Part shown: piece after piece, positions 52,327 to 60,005 of the stretch
Layout of the letters: every line of letters starts with the position of its first letter
Position numbering within the stretch: the first letter of the stretch is position 1
Assembly: GCA_050260055.1 (NCBI GenBank)
Contig: JBLNBO010000022.1
Location: 62,001 to 126,000, forward strand
DNA: 64,000 bases
DNA from: JBLMYQ01 sp050260055
GTDB taxonomy: Bacteria > Bacillota > Clostridia > Acetivibrionales > UBA4821
Direction of reading: 5' to 3'
Notes under the pieces: model-generated
What the model saw: only the letters and a program-made list of their open reading frames with translations
The model's database searches: none
What the model was told of the DNA's origin: nothing
Position numbers and translations under genes: made by a program

Positions 52327-52659
52327 ATGTCGGACAAAGTATATGAATTAATTGAAAAGATGTATGCGGAATTTACAGACAGACTTAACGGTATAGATAG
52401 CAAGTTTGATGGAATAGATAAAAAGTTCGATGTGATTGACCACAGGTTTGATACTCTTGAAAAAGAGATAAGGCAAAATGGCGACCAGATTTTAAGACTT
52501 GAAAATCAGTTTCATGATAAGATAGGAATATTGTTTGATGCACATAAATCAACTAATGAAAGATTGGACAGGCTTGAGATAAAGGTTAATGATATAGCGA
52601 AAATGTCTGAGATGCATGAGGTTCAGATAAAGGGAATTAAAGATAGATTGGGAGCATAA
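52327..52659 (+). CDS. Small coiled-coil protein, unknown
   Basis: A 110-residue protein that is almost entirely coiled coil, with 7-residue-like repeats (GIDSKFDGIDKKFDVIDHRFDTLEKEI). Proteins of this type (two to five xIDxRFDxxDxRF repeats) are common in Clostridia and Bacilli, often near phage or transcription genes, but no function is known. AGAGGGGG precedes the ATG. It is a separate gene with two terminators after it. Confidence 0.75.
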   Translation: MSDKVYELIEKMYAEFTDRLNGIDSKFDGIDKKFDVIDHRFDTLEKEIRQNGDQILRLENQFHDKIGILFDAHKSTNERLDRLEIKVNDIAKMSEMHEVQIKGIKDRLGA

Positions 52660-52660
52660 A

Positions 52661-52727
52661 GCCGCTTAATAAGCGGTTTTTTTAATGGGGTTTTCTAAAA
52701 AAGGCAGATCATAGGTCTGCCTTTTTT
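52661..52727 (+). terminator. Tandem terminators
   Basis: CCGCTT-AAT-AAGCGG followed by seven T (52662-52683), then AAAAAAGGCAGATC with its inverse GGTCTGCCTTTTTT (52697-52727). The second hairpin has T-runs on both strands. Confidence 0.9.
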
Positions 52728-52830
52728 GATTTTTCTTAGGATATTAAGAGTAATATCTTAAACTAAAAAGCATGATCGCAATTCTGTATACAATATTTTC
52801 CATAAATACCATAATATTACCATAATTTTC

Positions 52831-52859
52831 TTGACATGGATTATTATGGATAGTAAAAT
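52831..52859 (+). promoter_or_regulatory. Promoter of the mosaic SLH protein gene
   Basis: TTGACA (52831-52836), 17-base spacer, TAAAAT (52854-52859). Initiation near 52866 gives a leader of about 120 bases. I see no known riboswitch in that leader. The remaining 52728-52830 is AT-rich and shows a short repeated TACCATAATAT. Confidence 0.85.
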
Positions 52860-52985
52860 AACCTCGCTGGTAAAAAATGGTAAAGGTAACAGTAATTTAC
52901 TATTTACTATTATTTTTATCGCGCTCATAATAGATACTAATGATGAGTATTGCGAGGTAAATATATTTTTGGGAGGAGTAAAAAT

Positions 52986-55900
52986 ATGAAAGGAAAATAT
53001 TTAAAACCACTCATCAGTATGTGCATGATAATGATATTTCTATTATCATGCGCAACATTTTCATTTGCCTATGGAGGACCGCCAGACATAACGCCTCCAA
53101 AAGTGACAGCGCCGCCAGACATAACAATCCATACAAGTACTGCAGGATGTACGGCATATACGGATTGTTATTATGGTGCTTATGCAATTGATTTTGGCAT
53201 AGGGTCATTTAAAGAAGGCGACCTTAATGCAAAGGGATTGTCTACAAATAACTGGGCAGCTCTTTCATCAATGAAGGTTAAAAAAGGATATAGAATAACA
53301 TGTTATTCTGAAGACAACTTTGCTGGCGATTGTGTTATTTTAGAATCTGACGAAAATAACTTTTATGATATTGGCTTCAATGATAAAACTAAATCTATAA
53401 AAGTGCAGTTTGTTGATGCAGGAACAGCACATGCTTCTGATTCGTCTGGAATTGCGAGCCTAACTAGTAATGCACCTGCAGTATTCCCGATAGGAACAAC
53501 AATAGTAACTTGGACAGCAGTAGACAATGCTCATAATTCTAATACCGATACACAGACAGTAAAAATAATAGATGATACAAATCCGACAGTACCTACTATT
53601 AACTTTACATCACCGGCAGGTTATGTATCAGGCAATTTAACAAATCAAGATGTAAAATTCACTATTACCAATGGAAAGGACTTTGATTCTGGAATAAAAA
53701 AATCGCAGTATAGCCTTAATGGCGGAACTAATTGGTATGACTATAATGGAGAAGTGACCTTATCAACAGAAGGCACAACATCAATAATTGCCAAAACAGT
53801 TGATAATGCTGGGAATGAAAGCAGTAATGCAAAAGCAACAGTTAAAATAGATAAAACAGCACCAGCAGTTCCAAATATTTCTGGAATTCCAACAACATGG
53901 ACAAATGAAAAAGTAACAATTACTATTACAGCAGAAGAAGGAGCATCTATTGAGTATAAGAAAGATGATGGAAGCTGGATAGGATATACAGCGCCATTTG
54001 AAGTTGATGCAAATTGTGTAGTAACGGCAAGGGCAACTGATGAAGCAGCCAATGTTGGACCAGAAGCAAGCCTTACTATAACAAATATAGACAAGACATT
54101 ACCAACAGGAAGCATACTAATTAATTCAGATGCAGCTTATACAAATAATAAAAATGTAATACTTACAATTTCAGCTTCTGACTTAGGAAGCGGTATAGAT
54201 AAAATGATGATTAGCCAAAAAAGTGATTTTAGCGGGGCAATCTGGAATAACTATGAGACGTCTAAGGCAATTGACCTTGACGGATCTGATGGAACAAAAA
54301 CTGTATACATCAAATTTAAAGATATTGCTGGAAACGTAAGTGAAGTAGCTAGTGATAGTATAAATCTTGACAGAATGCCACCCACTGTAAAGCTAACTCA
54401 CGACCATGGCAAATTGCTTGTTAAAAAGGGAGATGTAATAACGATAACTGCAACATTCAGTGAGGACATGGCTGCAACACCAACAATCAAGATTGATGCA
54501 GTAGGTGATAGTGCAGATATAAAAGATGCTGCTATGACTGGTTCAGGAAAAGTATGGACATATACTTGGACAGTTCCGGCTGGGCATGATGGATTAGCAA
54601 ATGTAACTGTAGATGGAAGCGATTTGGCTGGGAATGGATTACTGATATCAGGCATAATTCCATTCATAATTGATAATACAGAACCTGGGGCACCAAATAC
54701 GCCAGAAGCAGATGAAGGAATTGGAACAATAATAGACAAAACAGAAAAAGCATCTGGATTTGATATTCAAGTCAAATTCGGAGATAATGGAATTGTAACC
54801 GACACTGTTGAATTATTATTGAACGGAACGGGAATTGGAACACATGAAATTAAATTATCAGATATATTATTAGGCGGAAAAAGCTGTACATTCAGTGTAA
54901 AAGCAGAAATGCTTGGAGCTGATGGAAACCAATCATTTAAGGCTAGAATTATTGACAGAGCAGGAAATATTGGTCCTGAAAGCGGAACGTTGGTTCTTGT
55001 TTTAGATACAACAGCACCAGTAATAACAAGGCTGGGTGATGCAGAAGTAACAATTGAACAAGGTAATGCATATACAGACGCAGGGGCAACAGCTCTTGAT
55101 GCTATTGAAGGTGATATAACATCAAAGATAGTTACGGTTAACCCTGTCGATACAAGTGTACTTGGCGAATACACAGTAACATATAATGTAAGCGACTTAG
55201 CAGGGAATACAGCCACAGAAGTAACTAGAAAGGTTACAGTTGTAGAGCCTACAGAAATAGAAGGAGAAGGAACAGGCCTGCTCGGGCTCTATTATGGCAG
55301 TAATAATTTTACAGATTTGAAGGTTGTCCGTATTGACCCAATAGTTGACTTTGACTGGGGAACTGGAACTCCTGACGCAAAGATTACGACTGACGCTTTT
55401 GCAGTGAAATGGCAGGGATTTGTTCAACCTAGATATACAGGAACATACACATTTTATACAAGAAACGATGATGGTGCAAACTTAAATATTGATGAGCAAG
55501 TACTTATTGATGATTTAGACAGCAATCATGGAACAACAGAATTCAGCGGTACAATCGACCTTGTTGCAGGAGAAAAATATCCAATAACACTGCAATTCCG
55601 TGAAAATCAAGGATATGCGAATATTGATTTAAGTTGGTCAAGTAACAGGCAGGCGAAGGAAATTATTCCTCAGAGTCAGCTTTATCCAGCAGAAATTACA
55701 AGAGTAAACGGAGTTACATTGCCAGAAACATTAGAATTGTATGTTGAAGATGAAAGTACATTGACACCAGCCTTTGACCCAGCAGATGCAACATATAAAG
55801 AGGTAACTTGGACGACAAGTGATTCAAGTATAGCATCAGTTGATTCAAATGGAAAAGTAACAGCACTGGCTGCTGGAACAGCAGTAATAACAGTTACAAC

Positions 55901-57221
55901 CGCAGATGGCGGTAAGACAGACACTTGTTCTGTAACAGTAAGTGAAAAACAGAATGAAACAGTATCCGTAACAGGAGTATCGGTGCTTCCAAAGACATTA
56001 TTACTAACTGTATATCAATTCAGCACATTAACAGCAACAGTTGAACCGGATAATGCAACATGCAAAAATGTTACATGGAAATCTAGTGAGCCAGGTATAG
56101 TAGCGGTTGATGAAGATGGAGATGTAACGGCACTGGCTGTTGGAACGGCAGTAATAACAGTTACAACCGAAGATGGTAGTAAGACAGATACCTGTTCTAT
56201 AACAGTAAGGGAAAATAATAAATGGAATACATTACTTGAAAGCCTTAAGATTTCAAAAGGAACCTTAACACCTGGGTTCAACGCTGAAACACTGAATTAT
56301 AGAGCTACAGTTAGCCATAGTGTTAAAAATATCACTGTAACGGCGGTAGCTCAAGAACTAAAAAAATTAGCAGTTGCAGAATCTGTATATGGTGAAGAAA
56401 CTATAGAACCAATTATCAGGATTCAAGGAATTGTAACTGAAAGCGGAGTTGCATCTTCTCCAATCGATCTGAAAGTAGGGAGTAACTTAATAACTGTTGA
56501 TGTAGCAATAGGAGAGGCTTCAGAAACATACACAATTACAGTAAAAAGAAAATCAGGAGGCGGCAGCAGTCCATCATCTACTTCAAGCTCAAGCACAACT
56601 ACAACCAGCTCCACCTCAACACCTAAGGAAGAAGAACCAGCTCCGGCTGCATTAGAAGAAAAGAAGGATTTATTTAAAGATCTTGATAATCATGAATGGG
56701 CAAAAGAACAGATTGAAGAACTTGCAGCTAATGGAATAGTAAAAGGTAAAGAACCTGGATTATTTATGCCGGAAGATAAAGTTACAAGAGCAGAGTTTGC
56801 AGAAATGCTTGTAAATCTTTTAGGAGTAAGAGAACAGTCTGCAACATCAAATTATTCTGATGTTAAGCTTGGAGACTGGTATTATGGAGCAGTTGCATCT
56901 GCTGACAAAGCTGGGTTCATATTAGGTTATCCAGATGGAACTTTTGGACCTGATAAGCTAATAACCAGAGAAGAAATAGCTACAATGGTTAGAAGGATAC
57001 TTGTTAAATACAAAAATATTACTATACCTGATGATGTATTGAGCAATCTTACATTTAAAGATAAAGATTCAATATCTGAATATGCTAAGGAAAGTGTAGC
57101 AGTAGCTGTATTGAACAAAATAATGAAAGGGTATCCAGATGATAATACATTCGGTCCATTAAGAGATACAACAAGGGCTGAAGCGGCTGTAGTAATATAT
57201 AATTTATTTAAAATGAAATAA
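52986..57221 (+). CDS. Mosaic SLH-anchored surface protein (crystallin-like, Ig-like, PA14, BIG2 domains)
   Basis: From ATG 52986 (GGGAGGAG upstream) the protein has 1411 residues. In order: signal peptide (to about 31); a beta/gamma-crystallin-like module (about 55-141: GYRITCYSEDNFAGDCVIL); HYR/Ig-like beta repeats with DNAGNES and DIAGNVS ends (about 145-670); a DUF5011-type Ig domain (about 676-755); a PA14 carbohydrate-binding-like domain (about 760-895: GLLGLYYG...YTFYTRNDDGANL); two BIG2 domains; a cadherin-like beta domain (about 1078-1185); a Ser/Thr-rich linker; and three consensus SLH repeats (about 1226-1411). A typical large S-layer-bound adhesin. It sits directly upstream of the c-di-GMP riboswitches. 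Confidence 0.9.
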   Translation: MKGKYLKPLISMCMIMIFLLSCATFSFAYGGPPDITPPKVTAPPDITIHTSTAGCTAYTDCYYGAYAIDFGIGSFKEGDLNAKGLSTNNWAALSSMKVKKGYRITCYSEDNFAGDCVILESDENNFYDIGFNDKTKSIKVQFVDAGTAHASDSSGIASLTSNAPAVFPIGTTIVTWTAVDNAHNSNTDTQTVKIIDDTNPTVPTINFTSPAGYVSGNLTNQDVKFTITNGKDFDSGIKKSQYSLNGGTNWYDYNGEVTLSTEGTTSIIAKTVDNAGNESSNAKATVKIDKTAPAVPNISGIPTTWTNEKVTITITAEEGASIEYKKDDGSWIGYTAPFEVDANCVVTARATDEAANVGPEASLTITNIDKTLPTGSILINSDAAYTNNKNVILTISASDLGSGIDKMMISQKSDFSGAIWNNYETSKAIDLDGSDGTKTVYIKFKDIAGNVSEVASDSINLDRMPPTVKLTHDHGKLLVKKGDVITITATFSEDMAATPTIKIDAVGDSADIKDAAMTGSGKVWTYTWTVPAGHDGLANVTVDGSDLAGNGLLISGIIPFIIDNTEPGAPNTPEADEGIGTIIDKTEKASGFDIQVKFGDNGIVTDTVELLLNGTGIGTHEIKLSDILLGGKSCTFSVKAEMLGADGNQSFKARIIDRAGNIGPESGTLVLVLDTTAPVITRLGDAEVTIEQGNAYTDAGATALDAIEGDITSKIVTVNPVDTSVLGEYTVTYNVSDLAGNTATEVTRKVTVVEPTEIEGEGTGLLGLYYGSNNFTDLKVVRIDPIVDFDWGTGTPDAKITTDAFAVKWQGFVQPRYTGTYTFYTRNDDGANLNIDEQVLIDDLDSNHGTTEFSGTIDLVAGEKYPITLQFRENQGYANIDLSWSSNRQAKEIIPQSQLYPAEITRVNGVTLPETLELYVEDESTLTPAFDPADATYKEVTWTTSDSSIASVDSNGKVTALAAGTAVITVTTADGGKTDTCSVTVSEKQNETVSVTGVSVLPKTLLLTVYQFSTLTATVEPDNATCKNVTWKSSEPGIVAVDEDGDVTALAVGTAVITVTTEDGSKTDTCSITVRENNKWNTLLESLKISKGTLTPGFNAETLNYRATVSHSVKNITVTAVAQELKKLAVAESVYGEETIEPIIRIQGIVTESGVASSPIDLKVGSNLITVDVAIGEASETYTITVKRKSGGGSSPSSTSSSSTTTTSSTSTPKEEEPAPAALEEKKDLFKDLDNHEWAKEQIEELAANGIVKGKEPGLFMPEDKVTRAEFAEMLVNLLGVREQSATSNYSDVKLGDWYYGAVASADKAGFILGYPDGTFGPDKLITREEIATMVRRILVKYKNITIPDDVLSNLTFKDKDSISEYAKESVAVAVLNKIMKGYPDDNTFGPLRDTTRAEAAVVIYNLFKMK

Positions 57222-57228
57222 TCAATTA

Positions 57229-57271
57229 ATCACAAGGAGGGGGAAACGTTTAGTTTCCCCCTCCTTGTGAT
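57229..57271. terminator. 19-bp perfect hairpin after the SLH gene
   Basis: Arms 57229-57247 and 57253-57271 are perfect inverses (ATCACAAGGAGGGGGAAAC) around a GTTTA loop. No T-run follows, so it is a very stable 3' structure (mRNA end protection or a roadblock) rather than a classical terminator. Confidence 0.7.
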
Positions 57272-57353
57272 TAGAGCAACTACGGAAAATATGGCATAAA
57301 GATATTAAGACTAAATCAAGGTTACATAATATAATAAAAAACCAAATTATGTA

Positions 57354-57382
57354 TTGTGTTTTTTGTAAGTATGATATAAAAT
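57354..57382 (+). promoter_or_regulatory. Promoter of the riboswitch-protease transcript
   Basis: TTGTGT (57354-57359), 17-base spacer, TAAAAT (57377-57382). Initiation near 57389 would place the first aptamer about 20 bases into the RNA. Confidence 0.6.
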
Positions 57383-57404
57383 AATATTAGAAAAAGATAA
57401 AAAT

Positions 57405-57497
57405 TTCCTGTTGAAAAAGGCAAATCCGGTGAAAACCGGAGACGCAAAGCCAACGAGTCTAACACCGGAAGGTTAAGACGGTCGGGTTGCCAAAAGT
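57405..57497 (+). ncRNA. c-di-GMP-I (GEMM-I) riboswitch, first copy
   Basis: The aptamer core shows GGCAAA, a P2 hairpin (TCCGGT-GAAA-ACCGGA, with a GNRA loop), the diagnostic GACGCAAAGCC, a P3 helix (GTCTAAC with GTTAAGAC around CCGGAAG) and the closing GGTCGGGTTGCC. The position that distinguishes c-di-GMP (G) from cGAMP (A) binders, just after the A-run in AAAGGC, is G. It is followed by its own terminator. Confidence 0.95.
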
Positions 57498-57513
57498 AGA
57501 AAAAGAGTTTAGA

Positions 57514-57550
57514 CTCTTGATTCTTGGTAACTCGGAATCAAGAGTTTTTT
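57514..57550 (+). terminator. Expression-platform terminator of riboswitch 1
   Basis: CTCTTGATTC (57514-57523) and GAATCAAGAG (57535-57544) with TTTTTT. The upstream TTAGACTC (57509-57516) is the exact inverse of GAGTCTAA in the aptamer P3 strand (57455-57462), so the two structures compete. Ligand-stabilised P3 would favour the terminator (OFF switch). Confidence 0.8.
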
Positions 57551-57600
57551 ATTTCATACAAGCATTAAGGTCCAGTGGACTCCAAAGATGAATAGGTGAT

Positions 57601-57684
57601 TTTGAAAAAGGCAAACCCGGCGAAAGCCGGAGACGCAAAGCCACGAATCTAAAGTTGAGAGACAAAGATGGTCGGGCCGCCAAA
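57601..57684 (+). ncRNA. c-di-GMP-I (GEMM-I) riboswitch, second copy
   Basis: It repeats the aptamer with the same fixed bases: AAAGGCAAA, P2 (CCCGGC-GAAA-GCCGGA), GACGCAAAGCC, a P3 helix (ATCT with AGAT) and GGTCGGGCCGCC. The specificity base is again G. Sequence outside the fixed bases differs from copy 1, so it is not a recent duplication. Confidence 0.95.
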
Positions 57685-57691
57685 TTCCCAG

Positions 57692-57757
57692 CCTGGTAAT
57701 TTATCAAGGGCGCCGGAATTGGCACTAGAGAGATAAATTTATCAGGTTTTTGTTTTT
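57692..57757 (+). terminator. Expression-platform terminator of riboswitch 2
   Basis: CCTGGTAATTTATC pairs with GATAAATTTATCAGG (57732-57746), followed by TTTTTGTTTTT. It ends immediately before the GGGGGTGAAGG ribosome site of the protease gene. Confidence 0.85.
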
Positions 57758-57769
57758 GGGGGTGAAGGT

Positions 57770-58510
57770 ATGAGAAAGGCATTGCTAGTTCTAATAGTAT
57801 TAATAATATCTTCAACAGCATTATTTCCCTCTATGGGATTAGCATATAATTATATATCCCTTTTTAATTCTCCAGATAGTGAAAAGGCTATTATAGAAAA
57901 TGAAAATGGAGCCTTAATACTTAAACAAAACTGGTATGGAAAGAAATTTGAAGTTAATCCTGAAAAAACGGTTGGATTTAAAAAGCTTAATGAGGTAAAT
58001 ATTGAAGAATATACAAAAGCATTAAAAGAAGTTGAATTTGGAACAAAAGGAGATTTAACCAACAATAGTATCTGTAAAGAAGTATATAGCCCGGTTTCGG
58101 TAAATATATATTTTCTTGATAAAAAATTGAGAAACTATTCAAACGCAGCGGCTCTTAGTTTTAAGGATAACAGCATAGTTGTATTTGGGACAAGTTACAA
58201 GCTTGGGAGAGAAGCAATACATAGATTGGCAGTGCATGAATTAGGACATCAGATTGATTTTCAATTGATGGATGATAATAAAAGGCTTTTATATAAAAAG
58301 ATTAGAGGAATTGAAGATTTAACTACTTATAATGATAGTTCAAGTGTATATATAAATAGACCTCAGGAAATATTTGCAGAGGATTTCAGGTTGCTATTTG
58401 GTGGTGAAGCTTCAAGAAAAGCATCCCATCTAAACAGTAGTTTGCAAGATCCAACCAAGTCAGCTAAGTTAAAGGATTTTTTCATTTCCTTGATTCCGAG
58501 AGCCAAATAA
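57770..58510 (+). CDS. Secreted Pro-Pro endopeptidase-like zinc metalloprotease (PPEP/ATLF family)
   Basis: The 246 residues start with a signal peptide (about 1-25). The catalytic half has the zinc motif H156-ELG-H160 followed by QID, and downstream Y194-INRPQE-IFAE204-DF. This order (HExxH-x-ID, then Y...P-E-x-FAE) is that of the anthrax-lethal-factor-like (ATLF) domain of PPEP-1/Zmp1 of Clostridioides difficile and PPEP-2 of Paenibacillus alvei, which cut between two prolines in surface adhesins. It is about 25 residues longer than PPEP-1, with an extra N-terminal segment. Two c-di-GMP riboswitches precede it. Family assignment is good; Pro-Pro specificity is inferred. Confidence 0.85.
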   Translation: MRKALLVLIVLIISSTALFPSMGLAYNYISLFNSPDSEKAIIENENGALILKQNWYGKKFEVNPEKTVGFKKLNEVNIEEYTKALKEVEFGTKGDLTNNSICKEVYSPVSVNIYFLDKKLRNYSNAAALSFKDNSIVVFGTSYKLGREAIHRLAVHELGHQIDFQLMDDNKRLLYKKIRGIEDLTTYNDSSSVYINRPQEIFAEDFRLLFGGEASRKASHLNSSLQDPTKSAKLKDFFISLIPRAK

Positions 58511-58558
58511 TTAATGTTTGAACGAAATGCAAAAACATTCCTATACACCTCCTTTTAA

Positions 58559-58593
58559 AGTCTTACTCCTTATAGGGTAAGACTCTTTTTTTT
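58559..58593 (+). terminator. Terminator after the protease gene
   Basis: AGTCTTAC, 10-base loop, GTAAGACT, then C and eight T. It separates the protease unit from the ribosomal operon. Confidence 0.92.
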
Positions 58594-58630
58594 AGAGAAA
58601 AAAATATTTTTAAAAAAAGTGAATTTTTAC

Positions 58631-58659
58631 TTGAAATATATAGAAAGCTATAGTAAAAT
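58631..58659 (+). promoter_or_regulatory. Promoter of the S10 operon
   Basis: TTGAAA (58631-58636), 17-base spacer, TAAAAT (58654-58659). It gives a leader of about 315 bases before rpsJ. Confidence 0.85.
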
Positions 58660-58666
58660 AAAACGG

Positions 58667-58960
58667 CTGTGACATATTGCGATGATGTAAGAGGTGGCTA
58701 ATCTTAGAATTAGGGAATTCTTACGGAGTATGTCCGATTATAAACCGGGCGACAAGTAGCTTACACGCTATGGCTTGAAATGTGGAGAAAATCATTTTTC
58801 CTGCAAAACAGCCCAGGTTTACGCATGAAGCGGTTTACCCGTGCAATGTTTACCTGGGTTAATTTATAAAAGAGAATGATACACCAGGCCTCGTGGAATA
58901 GAAAATACTTGTCTCACCTAGCGCATCAATAAATAAGAAATGTGGAAGTATATCGCATTT
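58667..58960 (+). promoter_or_regulatory. Structured leader of the S10 ribosomal protein operon
   Basis: TGTAAG (58686-58691) and CTTACA (58760-58765) can close a domain containing TATGTCCGATTATAAACCGGGCGACAAG-type sequence. A second hairpin pairs CCCAGGT (58812-58818) with ACCTGGG (58852-58858) and, inside, GCATG with CGTGC. There is no gene in the 470-base spacer. From memory, similar blocks precede rpsJ in other Firmicutes, where ribosomal proteins regulate their own operon. The binding protein is not known to me. Confidence 0.6.
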
Positions 58961-58982
58961 CGAAGAATGAGGAGGAGATAAA

Positions 58983-59294
58983 GTGACCAATAAGGAAAAG
59001 ATTAGAATCAGACTAAAAGCTTTCGATCATCAAATTCTCGACCAGTCCGCAGAAAAGATTGTGGAAACTGCAAAGAGAACAGGAGCAAAAGTTTCAGGGC
59101 CAATACCCCTGCCGACAGAGAAGGACATAATTACGATACTTAGAGCTCCACACAAATATAAAGATTCTAGAGAGCAGTTTGAGATGAGAACTCATAAGAG
59201 ACTCATTGATATACTTCTGCCTACACCAAAAACGGTAGATGCTCTTATGAAACTCGATTTGCCAGCTGGTGTTGATATCGAGATTAAGCTGTAA
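58983..59294 (+). CDS. rpsJ: 30S ribosomal protein S10
   Basis: A 103-residue S10 (NusE), also part of the antitermination complex. The conserved KIRIRLKAFDHQILDQSAEKIVETAKRTGA start and the PLPTEK.ITILRAPHKYKDSREQFEMRTHKR loop are present. It starts with GTG 58983 after GAGGAG. It is the first gene of the S10 operon here; no tuf gene lies upstream. Confidence 0.98.
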   Translation: MTNKEKIRIRLKAFDHQILDQSAEKIVETAKRTGAKVSGPIPLPTEKDIITILRAPHKYKDSREQFEMRTHKRLIDILLPTPKTVDALMKLDLPAGVDIEIKL

Positions 59295-59347
59295 GGTCAT
59301 GTTCGCAACCATAAAATGCGAACCAATAACCGAAGGAGGTAAAAGGA

Positions 59348-59971
59348 ATGAAAGGAATTTACGGAAAAAAGATTGGTATGACACAAATCTTTAATGAAAA
59401 TGGAAATGTTATACCGGTTACTGCTATAGAAGCAGGTCCATGTGTAGTTGTACAGAAGAAAACGGAAAAAAGCGATGGATATAATGCTATTCAGGTTGGA
59501 TTCGGAGAAGCCCGCGAGAAGAATGTTACAAAGCCTATAAAAGGGCATTTCTCTAAGGCAAAAATATCTTTGAAGAAATACTTAAAAGAAATTAGAGTTG
59601 AAAACTCAGAAGAATACACAGTTGGACAGGAAATAAAAGCTGATGTATTTAGTGTTGGAGATAAGGTTGATGTTACTGGAACATCCAAGGGTAAAGGATT
59701 CCAGGGCGTTATAAAGAGACACGGCTTTCATAGAGGACCAATGGGACATGGTTCAATGTATCATAGAAGACCAGGTTCAATGGGACCGACAACATCACCT
59801 GGAAGGGTATTTAAAGGCAAAAAACTTCCTGGACATATGGGTAATGTAAGAATTACAATCCAAAACCTTGAAGTTGCTGGTGTTGATTCAGAAAAAAATA
59901 TACTTTTAATTAAGGGAGCAATTCCTGGACAAAAAGGCAGTTTGGTATTTATCAGAGAAGCAGTTAAATAA
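59348..59971 (+). CDS. rplC: 50S ribosomal protein L3
   Basis: L3 is 207 residues with MKGIYGKKIGMTQIF at the start and the long loop FQGVIKRHGFHRGPMGHGS.YHRRPGSMG that reaches the peptidyl transferase centre. CGAAGGAGG precedes the ATG. Operon position after rpsJ is standard. Confidence 0.98.
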   Translation: MKGIYGKKIGMTQIFNENGNVIPVTAIEAGPCVVVQKKTEKSDGYNAIQVGFGEAREKNVTKPIKGHFSKAKISLKKYLKEIRVENSEEYTVGQEIKADVFSVGDKVDVTGTSKGKGFQGVIKRHGFHRGPMGHGSMYHRRPGSMGPTTSPGRVFKGKKLPGHMGNVRITIQNLEVAGVDSEKNILLIKGAIPGQKGSLVFIREAVK

Positions 59972-60005
59972 GATTTTATTTGTTAGTTTAGAAAGGAGGA
60001 TTACA

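Noticed and set aside
57405..57684. cGAMP-specific (GEMM-Ib) riboswitches
   Set aside because: The specificity position in both aptamers is G, which favours c-di-GMP. cGAMP aptamers carry A there.
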